Assembly: GCF_020809045.1 (NCBI RefSeq)
Contig: NZ_CP078079.1
Location: 3,472,001-3,536,000, forward strand
Origin: Pseudarthrobacter sp. L1SW
Lineage (GTDB): Bacteria > Actinomycetota > Actinomycetes > Actinomycetales > Micrococcaceae
Reading direction: 5' to 3'
DNA length: 64,000 bases
Positions within the stretch are counted from its first letter, which is position 1; each line of letters starts with the position of its first letter. The notes beneath the pieces were generated by a model. It ran no database searches and was not told the origin of the DNA. It saw nothing but the letters and a program-made list of their open reading frames with translations. Position numbers and translations under genes: made by a program. Shown here piece after piece: positions 8,898 through 17,376 of this stretch.

Positions 8898-10436
8898 TCA
8901 GTTCTTAGCCACGTCCAGCTCGATCACGGCCCAGGACAGCGCCGGGAGCGTTGCCCGGAGCTCGGAGCCGCTCGCCTTCGCCCCTTCCAGCGGTTTGAGC
9001 CCCACCTGGTCCGGACGGTCCTGGCTGTTGGCGGTGAAGCGGTCCCCGCCCTCAGGGATCTCCAGGACCTCCGCGCGGACCACCTGACGCGCATCAAACC
9101 CGCGCAGTGAGACGTCGATGTCCGCAGCTTGGTCAAGGCCGCGGTTTGCCAGGAAGAGCGCCACGCGGCCCGTTTCCTCGTTCCACGTGGCACTGACATC
9201 CACGAGGTCGGTGCTGCCGAAGCGGGCATTGTCGTACTTGTCCGAGTCAATGGACAGGCGCAGGATCTGGCCCTTCGCCAGCTCAGCCATGCGGGCGAAC
9301 GGGTGGAAGATGGTCTGCCGCCACGCCGGGCCGTTCTCCTCGCTGAAGATGGGGGCGATGACGTTGACCAGCTGCGCCTGGTTGGCGATCTTTACGCGGT
9401 CGCCGTGGCGGAGCAGCGAGTTCAACAGGGTTCCCACCACCACGGCATCGGTGACGTTGTACTTGTCCTCGATGAGCCGTGGGTGCTCGCGCCAGCCTGC
9501 CTTGGTGACGTTGCGCAGCTGGTCCTCGGTGTCCCGGCCGCGCTGGTACCAGACGTTCCACTCGTCGAAGGACAGGTTGATGTGCTTCTTGTGCTTCCCC
9601 TTCGCCCGGACGGCGTCGGCGGTGGCGATGACCGATTCGATGAAGTAGTCGGTGTCCACGGCGCTGGCCAGGAAGCTGCTGGCATCGCCGTCGTGCTCCT
9701 GGTAGTAGGCGTGGAGGGAGACGTAGTCCACCTCGTCGTAGGCGTGCGTCAGGACAGTCTGCTCCCAGGCACCAAAGGTGGGCATGCCCGAGTTGGAGCT
9801 TCCGCAGGCCACCAGCTCGATGTCCGGGTCCACGAAGCGCATGGCCTTGGCGGCTTCCTGCGCCAGGCGGCCGTACTCCTCGGCGGTCTTGTGGCCGATC
9901 TGCCACGGCCCGTCCATCTCGTTGCCCAGGCACCAGAGCTTGATGTTGAACGGGTCCTTGTGGCCGTTCTTGGCGCGGAGATCGGACCAGTAGCTGCCGC
10001 CCGGGTGGTTGGCGTATTCCACGATCTCGCGGGCGGCGTCCACTCCCCTGGTGCCCAGGTTGATGGCTTCCATGATTTCCGTCCCGGCACTGCGGGACCA
10101 GTCAACGAACTCGTGCAGGCCAAACGCGTTGGTCTCCACGGTGTGCCAGGCACCGTCCAGCCGGCGGGGCCGGTCCTCCCGCGGGCCGATGCCGTCCTCC
10201 CAGTTGTACCCGGAGACAAAGTTGCCGCCGGGATACCGGATGACGGTGGCGCCGAGTTCCTTGACGAGCTTGAGGACGTCGCGGCGGAAGCCGTTTTCGT
10301 CCGCTTCGGGGTGGCCGGGCTCGTAGATGCCGGTGTAGACGCAGCGGCCCATGTGCTCCACGAAGGAGCCAAAGAGGCGGCGGGGAACTTCGCCGATGGT
10401 GAAGTCGCGGTCGAGGGTGATCCGTGCACGGGACAT
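8898..10436 (-). CDS. abfA: GH51 alpha-N-arabinofuranosidase
   Basis: 512 residues, a usual length for GH51. Start ATG 10436 follows AAGGAG. TIM barrel with FGSFVEHMGR near the N-terminus, acid/base Glu in CLGNEMDG (about 170) and nucleophile Glu in SFDEWNVWY (about 292), then a C-terminal beta-sandwich (from about 390). No signal peptide, so it cleaves arabinofuranosyl residues from imported oligosaccharides in the cytoplasm. It is the last gene of an operon after a solute-binding protein and two permeases, which probably import arabino-oligosaccharides. Released L-arabinose could feed the oxidative module at 4.3-8.4 kb. Confidence 0.93.
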   Translation of the reverse strand: MSRARITLDRDFTIGEVPRRLFGSFVEHMGRCVYTGIYEPGHPEADENGFRRDVLKLVKELGATVIRYPGGNFVSGYNWEDGIGPREDRPRRLDGAWHTVETNAFGLHEFVDWSRSAGTEIMEAINLGTRGVDAAREIVEYANHPGGSYWSDLRAKNGHKDPFNIKLWCLGNEMDGPWQIGHKTAEEYGRLAQEAAKAMRFVDPDIELVACGSSNSGMPTFGAWEQTVLTHAYDEVDYVSLHAYYQEHDGDASSFLASAVDTDYFIESVIATADAVRAKGKHKKHINLSFDEWNVWYQRGRDTEDQLRNVTKAGWREHPRLIEDKYNVTDAVVVGTLLNSLLRHGDRVKIANQAQLVNVIAPIFSEENGPAWRQTIFHPFARMAELAKGQILRLSIDSDKYDNARFGSTDLVDVSATWNEETGRVALFLANRGLDQAADIDVSLRGFDARQVVRAEVLEIPEGGDRFTANSQDRPDQVGLKPLEGAKASGSELRATLPALSWAVIELDVAKN

Positions 10437-10501
10437 GTGCTGCAGCTCCTTGGTGTTGGTTCAGGTCTGTTGCGTAGGTTTGGTAGGCGGAAGGTGCCGG
10501 G

Positions 10502-11398
10502 TCAGGTCCCGGCGAGGCCCGTCGTCGCAACGCCCTTGATGATCTGGCGCTGGAAGAAGAGGAAGACGAGGATGAGCGGGAGCGCCGCGAGCAGGGCGGA
10601 CGCCATGTTCTGCGCGTACTGGATGCCGTAGGCGCTCTTGATAGTCTGCAGGCCCACCGGCAGGGTGAGGAGTGCGCCGTCGTTGGTGGCAATGAAGGGC
10701 CACAGGAAGTTGTTCCAGGCGCCGATGAACACAAAGATGGCGACGGCGGCCAGGATGGGCCGGGACAGCGGCAGGATGATCTGGGTGAAGATCCGCATGC
10801 GGCTGGCGCCGTCCATCACCGCGGCTTCTTCAAGTTCGCGGGGAATCTGGTCGAAGAACTTCTTGAGCACAAACACCATGGCCGGGTGGATGACCTGCGG
10901 CAGGATGATCGCCCAGGACGTGTCGATCATGTGCAGGGCAAGCATCTGGTAGAAGAGCGGAATGATCAGCACCGGCGGCGGGACGATGATGGAGGCGATA
11001 ATCACCGTCATCAGCACCTTCTTGCCCTTGAAGTCGATCCGGGACAGGGCGTAGGCCACCAGCGCGGAGATCACCAGGGTGATGGCCGTGATCGCCGCCG
11101 AGGTGTAGAGCGAGTTCCACGTCCAGAGCGGGATGTTGCCGTCCTGGAACACCTTCACGAAGGCTTCGGGAGTAAAGCCTGACGGCGGGAACCAGCTGAT
11201 CTTCGGAGCCGCGGCATCCGTCTCGGTCTTGAAGGCGGTGGCGGTTGCCCAGGCGAAGGGGATCAGCCAGAGGAATGCGATAAGGGCGGCGACCACGACA
11301 GCGGCGATCTTCCCGGCGGTCATCTTCTTGCGGGGCTGGCGGAGGTCCTGGCTGGTGCTGATGCCTGACTCGGGACGGTCGAGGGTCTGTATTGCCAT
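10502..11398 (-). CDS. ABC sugar importer, inner-membrane permease (MalG type)
   Basis: 298 residues with six predicted membrane helices and the EAA loop (EEAAVMDGASRMRIFTQIILP) that contacts the ATPase. The N-terminal 30 residues are cytoplasmic. Starts 2 nt after the upstream permease stop region and precedes the arabinofuranosidase by about 65 nt. No ATPase gene is present in the operon; Gram-positive sugar importers of this class commonly share one MsiK-type ATPase encoded elsewhere. Confidence 0.92.
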   Translation of the reverse strand: MAIQTLDRPESGISTSQDLRQPRKKMTAGKIAAVVVAALIAFLWLIPFAWATATAFKTETDAAAPKISWFPPSGFTPEAFVKVFQDGNIPLWTWNSLYTSAAITAITLVISALVAYALSRIDFKGKKVLMTVIIASIIVPPPVLIIPLFYQMLALHMIDTSWAIILPQVIHPAMVFVLKKFFDQIPRELEEAAVMDGASRMRIFTQIILPLSRPILAAVAIFVFIGAWNNFLWPFIATNDGALLTLPVGLQTIKSAYGIQYAQNMASALLAALPLILVFLFFQRQIIKGVATTGLAGT

Positions 11399-11400
11399 GG

Positions 11401-12303
11401 TTATGCACTCCTGCGGCGGGTGATGACGAACTGCATGACCGAGACGAGCACGATCAGTCCGAAGAAGATGTAGGAGATGGCTGCGGAATAGCCCAGCCGG
11501 TAGCCGGTGAACCCGGTTTCAAAGATGTACTGCACCACGGGCCGCGTTGACCCTCCGGGGCCGCCGGCGGTCATCTGGTACACCTGGTCGAAGATCTTGA
11601 GGGAGGCGAGGATCTGGAGGAGCACGATCATCACGGTGGTGGGGGTTAGCTGCGGCAGGGTGATGGAGAAGAACTGCCGCCAGGCTCCGGCGCCGTCCAG
11701 GGACGCTGCCTCGTAGTGCTGGTGCGGGATGTTCTGCATGGCGGCCAGGTACAGCAGGAAGTTGAACCCCACCGTCCACCAGAGGGTGGCAATGACAATC
11801 GCCCACATGGCCACGTTGGGGTCGTTGAGCCACGCCACCTTAGGGATGCCGATTTTGGACAGGGAATCATTGATCAGGCCAAGCTGCGGGTTGTACATCC
11901 ACGTGAAGAACAGCGAGACCACGGTGGACGCGAGCAGGTACGGCGCAAAATAGGAGAGCCGCCACAGCCACTGGGCCGGCAAACCCACGTTGAGCAGTGC
12001 CGCCATCACCAGGGCCACCAGTACCAGCGGGACCGTGCTGATCACCGTGAAGTAGAGGGTGTTGCCGAGTGAGCGCCACATGCCGGCGTCGCCCAGCGCT
12101 TCGGCGTAGTTTGCGAAGCCGATCAGGCTGTCATTGGCTCCGGTAAGGGACTTGCCGGTGAGGCTCATGTAGACGCCGTAAAGCAGCGGCCACACAAGGA
12201 AGACGAGGAAGAAAACCAGGAAGGGCGCGGCGAACCCCCAGCCGCTGAGGTTGCTCCTGGTGAGGCTCCCGGGGCTGCGCCGGGCCGCTAGTGAAGAACT
12301 CAT
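11401..12303 (-). CDS. ABC sugar importer, inner-membrane permease (MalF type)
   Basis: 300 residues; ATG 12303 is preceded by AAAGGAG. Six membrane helices and an EAA loop (YEAASLDGAGAWRQFFSITLP). Partner of the MalG-type permease directly downstream and of the solute-binding protein 27 nt upstream. Forms the heterodimeric channel for the sugar delivered by the binding protein. Confidence 0.92.
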   Translation of the reverse strand: MSSSLAARRSPGSLTRSNLSGWGFAAPFLVFFLVFLVWPLLYGVYMSLTGKSLTGANDSLIGFANYAEALGDAGMWRSLGNTLYFTVISTVPLVLVALVMAALLNVGLPAQWLWRLSYFAPYLLASTVVSLFFTWMYNPQLGLINDSLSKIGIPKVAWLNDPNVAMWAIVIATLWWTVGFNFLLYLAAMQNIPHQHYEAASLDGAGAWRQFFSITLPQLTPTTVMIVLLQILASLKIFDQVYQMTAGGPGGSTRPVVQYIFETGFTGYRLGYSAAISYIFFGLIVLVSVMQFVITRRRSA

Positions 12304-12330
12304 GAAGGACTCCTTTGTCGCTCGGTGCGG

Positions 12331-13665
12331 TTAGACCGGGTTGGGCCGGGAAAGAAGGTGGTTGGTGCGCTCTTCGAAGGCGCCCCATCCTGCGGCTGCC
12401 TTGTCGCGGCCAAGGAGGACGTTCTGGACGTTCTCCGCGAAGTAGGTCTGCCAGTCGGAGCCCGAGCCGCTGAACCAGGACTCGGGATCGTAGGCGATGA
12501 CGTCGGCCGCGTTGGCATAGTGCGCCTGCGGCGTGAGGTCCTTGTAGGCCTGGGACTGGACCACAGGCTGGTACGCGGGAATGTGGCCCGCTTCCGCCCA
12601 GGAGAGTGATCCTTTGAGGACGTCGCTGACGAACTTGTAGACGTCGCGGCGCTTCGTTTCGTCCAGGTTCAGCTGCCGGGGAAGGACAAAGGAGTGCGAG
12701 TCCGCGTAGGCGGCCGGTGTGCCGTAGAGCGTGGGAATGGTTGCGGCGTCCACCGGGATGCCTGCTTTTTTCATGGTGGGCAGTTCCCAGACACCGCTGA
12801 ACAGCATGCCCGAGCCGCCCCGGGCGAATTCCGCGATGCCGGTGCTGATGTCGCCGCTCTTGGCCGCGATGGTGTCATCAAAAAGCGAGGCCATGAATTC
12901 CAGCGACCCAATGGCTGCGTCCCGGTCAACCTTCATTGGCTGGCCCGGCGTGAGGGTGATGTCCGCGCCGTGCTGCTTGTAGAGGGTGTAGAAAAGCCGC
13001 CACATCTGGGAACCGCTGCCAAGGTAGCCAAAGGACAGTCCGTGGGCTTGGGTGACCTTCTGCATTTCCTTGGCCATGGCCACGAACTCCTGGGGGGAGG
13101 CGACTTCCTGCAGTTGCCCGTCGCCCGCCAGGACGCCGGCCTTGCGGGCGATGTCCGTGTTGTAGAACATTACGAACGGGTGTGAATCCAGGGCGATGGA
13201 GAATACCTTGCCGTCCTGCTGGCTCTTCTCCCAGATCCGCGGGGCGAAGTTTTCACCCGTCACGCCGTGCTCTGCCAGCAGCGAGAGGTCCCACGGGTCG
13301 ATCAGGCCGCCCGGGGCGTAGCCCGGCACCCGGCTGGCGTGCATGATCGCAAGCTCCGGCGGACGTCCACCCGCCGAGGCCATGGCCAGTTTGGTGTAGT
13401 ACGGCGGCCCCCAGGCCAGCACCGTGGGATGCACCTTGAAGTCCGGATTGGCCTGGTTGGCGCCGTTGATCATCGCCTGCATCTTGATGCCGTCGCCACC
13501 GGACAGCAAATGCCAGAACCCGATGTCCCGCACGCCGGCAGCCTGGGCATTTCCGCCGCAGCCTGTCAGTGCGCCTGCTGCCAGGACGCTGCCCAGGGCC
13601 GCCGTTCCTGTCAGTAACTGCCTCCGGGACACCTGCTTCCCGGGAAAAAATTCAAACTGCTTCAC
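12331..13665 (-). CDS. ABC sugar importer, extracellular solute-binding lipoprotein
   Basis: 444 residues from GTG 13665, which has AAAGGAG 6 nt upstream; a TTG three bases earlier is too close to it. Signal sequence with SRRQLLTG (twin-arginine-like) and lipobox LTGC (Cys about 37), so it is probably Tat-exported and lipid-anchored. The mature part is a family-1 binding protein (YTKLAMASAGGRPPELAIMH and YNTDIARKAG motifs typical of oligosaccharide binders). First gene of the operon; two LacI-type operators lie 110-165 nt upstream. Confidence 0.92.
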   Translation of the reverse strand: MKQFEFFPGKQVSRRQLLTGTAALGSVLAAGALTGCGGNAQAAGVRDIGFWHLLSGGDGIKMQAMINGANQANPDFKVHPTVLAWGPPYYTKLAMASAGGRPPELAIMHASRVPGYAPGGLIDPWDLSLLAEHGVTGENFAPRIWEKSQQDGKVFSIALDSHPFVMFYNTDIARKAGVLAGDGQLQEVASPQEFVAMAKEMQKVTQAHGLSFGYLGSGSQMWRLFYTLYKQHGADITLTPGQPMKVDRDAAIGSLEFMASLFDDTIAAKSGDISTGIAEFARGGSGMLFSGVWELPTMKKAGIPVDAATIPTLYGTPAAYADSHSFVLPRQLNLDETKRRDVYKFVSDVLKGSLSWAEAGHIPAYQPVVQSQAYKDLTPQAHYANAADVIAYDPESWFSGSGSDWQTYFAENVQNVLLGRDKAAAGWGAFEERTNHLLSRPNPV

Positions 13666-13778
13666 CAATCACTCCTTTGGATGGGTCCGCTGAAAGGTCA
13701 CTTCTTGCTGCTCAAAATTCCGGTTCCGGCGCGCTCCACTCCCGGTGGATTCTTGGGGGAGGTGACGCAGGTCTCACG

Positions 13779-13827
13779 TTACATCGATGTAATAGCTGCC
13801 GCAAGGACATATTGTTAGCGCCAACAA
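13779..13827. promoter_or_regulatory. Two LacI-family operators upstream of the arabinoside operon
   Basis: TTACATCGATGTAA (13779-13792) is a perfect 14-bp palindrome. TTGTTAGCGCCAACAA (13812-13827) is palindromic at 14 of 16 positions with the GCGC centre common for LacI-family sites. Centres are 34 bp apart. Both lie between the lacI stop and the binding-protein start, so they should control the importer operon. The two sequences differ, so one may belong to a second regulator. Confidence 0.65.
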
Positions 13828-13847
13828 GCTGGTGGAACGCTCTCGTT

Positions 13848-14849
13848 TCAGCCGCGGCTGCTGTCCCGCTCCACAATCGTGTAGTCGATGGAAACCACTC
13901 GCTGATCCTGCGCCCTGTCCGCCATGCGTTCGGTCAGGAGGCGCAGGGCTTCGCTGGCAATTGCGCGCTTGTCAAAGGAGACGGTGGTCAGGGACGGCAC
14001 GGCGTAGCGGCCGTCGGCAATGTCGTCGAACCCCGCCACGGCGATGTCGTCGGGTATCCGCAGGCCCCTCTTCCAAAGCACACTCAGGGCGCCGATGGCC
14101 ATGGAGTCCGTGAAGCAGAACAGCGCCTCGGGAAGCGGATGGGAGTCCAGGTAGGCCGTGAGGGCATCGGCGGCCGTCTGCGGCGTCCATCTTTCGCAGG
14201 GGATCAGCAGCGACTCGTCCCGGTCAATGCCCAGGATCCCCAGGGCCTCTTCATAGCCTTGCCTTCTCAGGGTGGCCGCAGCCGATCCCCTGCCCTGGGT
14301 GGTCCCCAGAACGGCAATCCGGCGGCGTCCCGTCCTGGCCAGGGCCAGGGTCATGTCCCGCGCGGCCGCTACGCTGTCCACGAACACCCGGTCGGCGAGC
14401 TTTTGGGTGACTTCACCGAGCAGGACCACGGGCGGAAGGGCAACGCCCACCTGGACGGCGCTCTCGTCCAGCACCACGGGGTTGAGGATCAGCCCGTCGA
14501 TCAGGTTGGAGCGGGCGCGCACCATGAGTTCGTGCTCACGCTGGGGATCCAAACCGGTTTCCTCAAGCTGCACGATCCAGCCCTGCTCGTGCGCCACCTC
14601 GACGACATTGTGGGCAATTTCTGCCGAGTACGGCGTGCCCAGGTCAGGCAGGGCCAGCGCAATCACGCCGGACCTTCCGTTGCGCAGCCCGCGGGCGGAG
14701 AGGTTGGGCACATAGTCCAGTTCGAGGATGGCCTGCTCCACCTTGGCCCGGGTGGCCCCGCTGACCGGAACGATTCCGTTCATGACGTTGGAGACAGTCT
14801 TGGGCGAAACACCGGCGCGGCGGGCGACATCCTTGACCGTGGCGCGCAA
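13848..14849 (-). CDS. LacI-family transcriptional regulator of the arabinoside operon
   Basis: 333 residues from TTG 14849, placed because GGAAGGGG lies just upstream and the DNA-binding helix follows at once (ATVKDVARRAGVSPKTVSNVMNG). A TTG at 14876 is the alternative. N-terminal LacI helix-turn-helix with hinge helix (LSARGLRNGRSG), then a periplasmic-binding-protein-like sugar domain with the usual DDIAVAGFDD motif. Same strand as, and directly upstream of, the importer operon. Likely a repressor released by an arabinose-containing ligand. Confidence 0.9.
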   Translation of the reverse strand: MRATVKDVARRAGVSPKTVSNVMNGIVPVSGATRAKVEQAILELDYVPNLSARGLRNGRSGVIALALPDLGTPYSAEIAHNVVEVAHEQGWIVQLEETGLDPQREHELMVRARSNLIDGLILNPVVLDESAVQVGVALPPVVLLGEVTQKLADRVFVDSVAAARDMTLALARTGRRRIAVLGTTQGRGSAAATLRRQGYEEALGILGIDRDESLLIPCERWTPQTAADALTAYLDSHPLPEALFCFTDSMAIGALSVLWKRGLRIPDDIAVAGFDDIADGRYAVPSLTTVSFDKRAIASEALRLLTERMADRAQDQRVVSIDYTIVERDSSRG

Positions 14850-14941
14850 TGTTCCCCTTCCAAACCTTCCGGGCAATCGCCGCCGGCAGCCAGTGGCTGC
14901 CGCTGCTGTGGCCCTGCTGACGATGTTACCTCCAGTATGGA

Positions 14942-14973
14942 CGGACGACGGCGGGACCTCCCGCCGTCGTCCG
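14942..14973. repeat. Intergenic palindromic repeat, copy 4
   Basis: 15-bp perfect stem CGGACGACGGCGGGA around loop CC. Unlike most copies it is not at a 3' end: it lies between the divergent lacI and MBL/rhodanese genes, about 95 nt from each start, so here it cannot be a simple operon terminator unless it acts on short leader transcripts. Confidence 0.85.
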
Positions 14974-15068
14974 CCTCCTGCCTGAGGGGTGCCGGCGGGG
15001 CTACCAGCCGGGGATGCCCGGGGGTAACGTGGCGATCAGGCTGATACCCATTCGAGGAGGAATGCGGC

Positions 15069-16415
15069 ATGGAAGTGGTCACCATCGAAACGCCCCAGCT
15101 TGGCGACCGTACCTATCTTGTCCACGACGGCGCGGTGGGCATCGTCATCGATCCCCAGCGGGACATCGACCGGGTGGAAAAGGCCGTGGCGGACGCCGGC
15201 GTGAGAATCACGCACGTGGCCGAGACGCACATCCACAACGACTACGTCACGGGCGGGCTGCAACTGGCCAGTGCCCACAGCGCCGCCTACCTGATCAACG
15301 CCGCGGACGATGTGCCGTACGCCCGCCAGCCGATCTCGGACGGAGACATGGTGCAGGTGGGAAGGATGACCGTCAAAGCGGTGGCCACGCCGGGGCACAC
15401 CCACCACCATCTCTCCTACATCGTTACCGACGGCGAGCGCCAGGCCGTGTTCTCCGGAGGGAGCCTGCTCTACGGCTCCGTGGGCCGCACGGACCTGGTC
15501 AGCGACGAAGACACCGTGCCGCTCACCCACCACCAATACGCCTCGGTGCGGCGCCTGGCGGACGAGGCGGGCAAGGAGGCAGGGCTCTACCCCACCCATG
15601 GCTTTGGCTCCTTCTGTTCCTCGGGCCCGGCCAGCGGGGCGGAGTCCTCCACCATCGGCGAGCAGCTGAAGGAAAACCATGCCCTCACGGACCCTGACGA
15701 AGACCACTTCGTCCGCGAGCTGATCCACAACCTTTCGGCCTATCCGTCCTACTACGCCCATATGGCCCCCATCAACCTGGCAGGCCCCACCGCGCCGGAC
15801 CTTGACCTGCCCAGCTCCCTGGACGGGGACGAGCTGGCGTCCCGGCTGCAGCGGGGAGAGTGGGTGGTGGACCTGAGGAACCGCATTGCCTTTGCCGGCA
15901 GCCATCTCAAGGGCAGCGTCAGCTTCGAATACGGCGACGGCACCAAGTTCACCGCCTTCCTGGGCTGGGTCCTGCCCTGGGACGAGCAGCTGACCCTCGT
16001 GGGGGAACACCAGGATGTGGAGAACGCCATCCGGGACCTTTCGCGCATCGGCATCGACAACCCGGATGCCGCCGTCGGCAGTGGACCTGGGGAACTGGCG
16101 CCCGGGGCGCCCACTTCCTCCTACCGCAGCGTTGGCTGGCAGGAGGTGTTGCAGAGACCCGCAGACGAGTGCATCCTGGACGTCCGCCGCACCGACGAGT
16201 TTGAAAAGTCCCACATCCGCGAGGCGGTGAACATCCCTGTCCATGAGCTGCTGCGCCGCATGGACGAGGTGCCCGCCGGACGGCTGTGGGTGCACTGCGG
16301 TTCCGGGTACCGTTCTGCGGTGGCGGCGAGCCTGCTGCAGCGCGCGGGCCACGACGTGGTGCACGTCGATGCCAACTTCCGCGACGCAAAGAAGGCCGGG
16401 CTCAACCTCGGATGA
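15069..16415 (+). CDS. Metallo-beta-lactamase fold / rhodanese fusion (persulfide dioxygenase-like)
   Basis: 448 residues; strong ribosome site GAGGAGG. N-terminal MBL domain (1-230) with the metal motif as THIHNDY (His-x-His-x-Asp) and HTHHH, GSLLYGS and HGFGSFC, the pattern of ETHE1-like persulfide dioxygenases and their fusions. Residues about 255-340 look like a degenerate rhodanese domain without the catalytic Cys (DLRNRIAFAGSHLKGS). Residues 350-448 are an active-type rhodanese: DVRRTDEFEKSHI and catalytic Cys in VHCGSGYRSA. Predicted to move sulfane sulfur and oxidise persulfides in the cytoplasm, i.e. sulfide detoxification. No sulfide-responsive regulator lies next to it. Confidence 0.88.
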   Translation: MEVVTIETPQLGDRTYLVHDGAVGIVIDPQRDIDRVEKAVADAGVRITHVAETHIHNDYVTGGLQLASAHSAAYLINAADDVPYARQPISDGDMVQVGRMTVKAVATPGHTHHHLSYIVTDGERQAVFSGGSLLYGSVGRTDLVSDEDTVPLTHHQYASVRRLADEAGKEAGLYPTHGFGSFCSSGPASGAESSTIGEQLKENHALTDPDEDHFVRELIHNLSAYPSYYAHMAPINLAGPTAPDLDLPSSLDGDELASRLQRGEWVVDLRNRIAFAGSHLKGSVSFEYGDGTKFTAFLGWVLPWDEQLTLVGEHQDVENAIRDLSRIGIDNPDAAVGSGPGELAPGAPTSSYRSVGWQEVLQRPADECILDVRRTDEFEKSHIREAVNIPVHELLRRMDEVPAGRLWVHCGSGYRSAVAASLLQRAGHDVVHVDANFRDAKKAGLNLG

Positions 16416-16444
16416 ACCGGCACCCGCGCCGGCACCCCGCCGCG

Positions 16445-17191
16445 TCAGAGGTTTGCAGCTTCCTCCTCCGCGAGCCTGATCATGCGGAGTTCGTCCTCAA
16501 CAGCCCGGGAGGGCCAGTAGTCCTTCGCCAGCTCGCTGGCCCGGACCCGGTCCGCGTCCGGGAAGAGCTTGCCGAGCAGCCCGGCGGCCTGCAGCAGGGC
16601 GATCAGGGCTATGGTCCTCGGTTCGGGGGCCTTTGTCCCGGTCTTGCTGAAATTGCCGGCAGGAGCTCCGGAGGTGCCGGATCCGGCACCCGGTACGTCG
16701 GCAGCACCGGACTCAGGCGGCTCAAGGTTGGACGGCGCACCGCTAAGTGCCGCGTCGAGCTTCTTCAGCAGTGCCGCCTCGGGGGCGTGGTCCTTCTCCG
16801 GGTAGCGCACGGGGCGGAACCTGCCCAGGTGCTTTTCGCCGACGTGCTCCACGATGCCCAGGGAGGCCATCCCCTCATAGACGCGCTGCACTTCGGCGCG
16901 TCCCTCAAGCACCGAGACCCACCACCGGGGAGTGTGCGGCCGTGATTTGCCGCGGATGAGCTCCAGCTCGTGCTGAAGGTCGGTTTCCGGCGCAGTGCCC
17001 GCAGCCCGGACATGCTTGCCCTGCAGCTCGATTGCGCCGAGCAGGTCCAGTTCGGCAAGGACCGCCCCGGCCAGCGTGGTCCGCAGTGCGAACACCGGGA
17101 CTTCGGGTTTGCCGGTTGTGTCGTTGGTGGCCAACAGCAGGAATGCCTGGGGAAGGTTCAGTTCCACCGCTTGGGATGTTTCAGCGTCCAT
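16445..17191 (-). CDS. GPP34 (GOLPH3/Vps74-like) family protein
   Basis: 248 residues from ATG 17191; a GTG about 10 codons upstream is possible. All-helical GPP34 domain, recognised by LNLPQAFLLLATND near the start, AGAVLAELDLLGAI and HLGRFRPVRYPEKD. The eukaryotic relatives bind PI4P on Golgi membranes; many actinobacteria have paralogues of unknown role. A Gly/Pro/Ala-rich linker (about 155-190) divides the domain. Tail-to-tail with the MBL/rhodanese gene, 29 nt apart. Confidence 0.85.
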   Translation of the reverse strand: MDAETSQAVELNLPQAFLLLATNDTTGKPEVPVFALRTTLAGAVLAELDLLGAIELQGKHVRAAGTAPETDLQHELELIRGKSRPHTPRWWVSVLEGRAEVQRVYEGMASLGIVEHVGEKHLGRFRPVRYPEKDHAPEAALLKKLDAALSGAPSNLEPPESGAADVPGAGSGTSGAPAGNFSKTGTKAPEPRTIALIALLQAAGLLGKLFPDADRVRASELAKDYWPSRAVEDELRMIRLAEEEAANL

Positions 17192-17285
17192 GGCAACATG
17201 GTGCGCCCATCCGGCGGAGACTGCTACGGCCGAAGTACCTAGGTTTCCGGCTGGAACCGCATTCCTGAACCACACCCAAAGGGAC

Positions 17286-17319
17286 GCGGACGACGGCGGG
17301 ACGTCCCGCCGTCGTCCGC
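17286..17319. repeat. Intergenic palindromic repeat, copy 5 (loop-free perfect palindrome)
   Basis: A 34-bp uninterrupted palindrome: GCGGACGACGGCGGGAC then its exact complement with centre ACGT and no spare loop base. It lies between divergent genes (GPP34 and NYN), again not at a 3' end. Confidence 0.88.
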
Positions 17320-17376
17320 TTGCGTGTCGCATCGGGAGGGGTCGCCGGTGGGCGGCGTTGCTGGCACACTGGCCCC

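Noticed and set aside
8898..13665. Missing ATPase in the ABC sugar operons taken as a sign of damage
   Set aside because: Importers of this type in Gram-positive bacteria generally share one MsiK-like ATPase encoded elsewhere.
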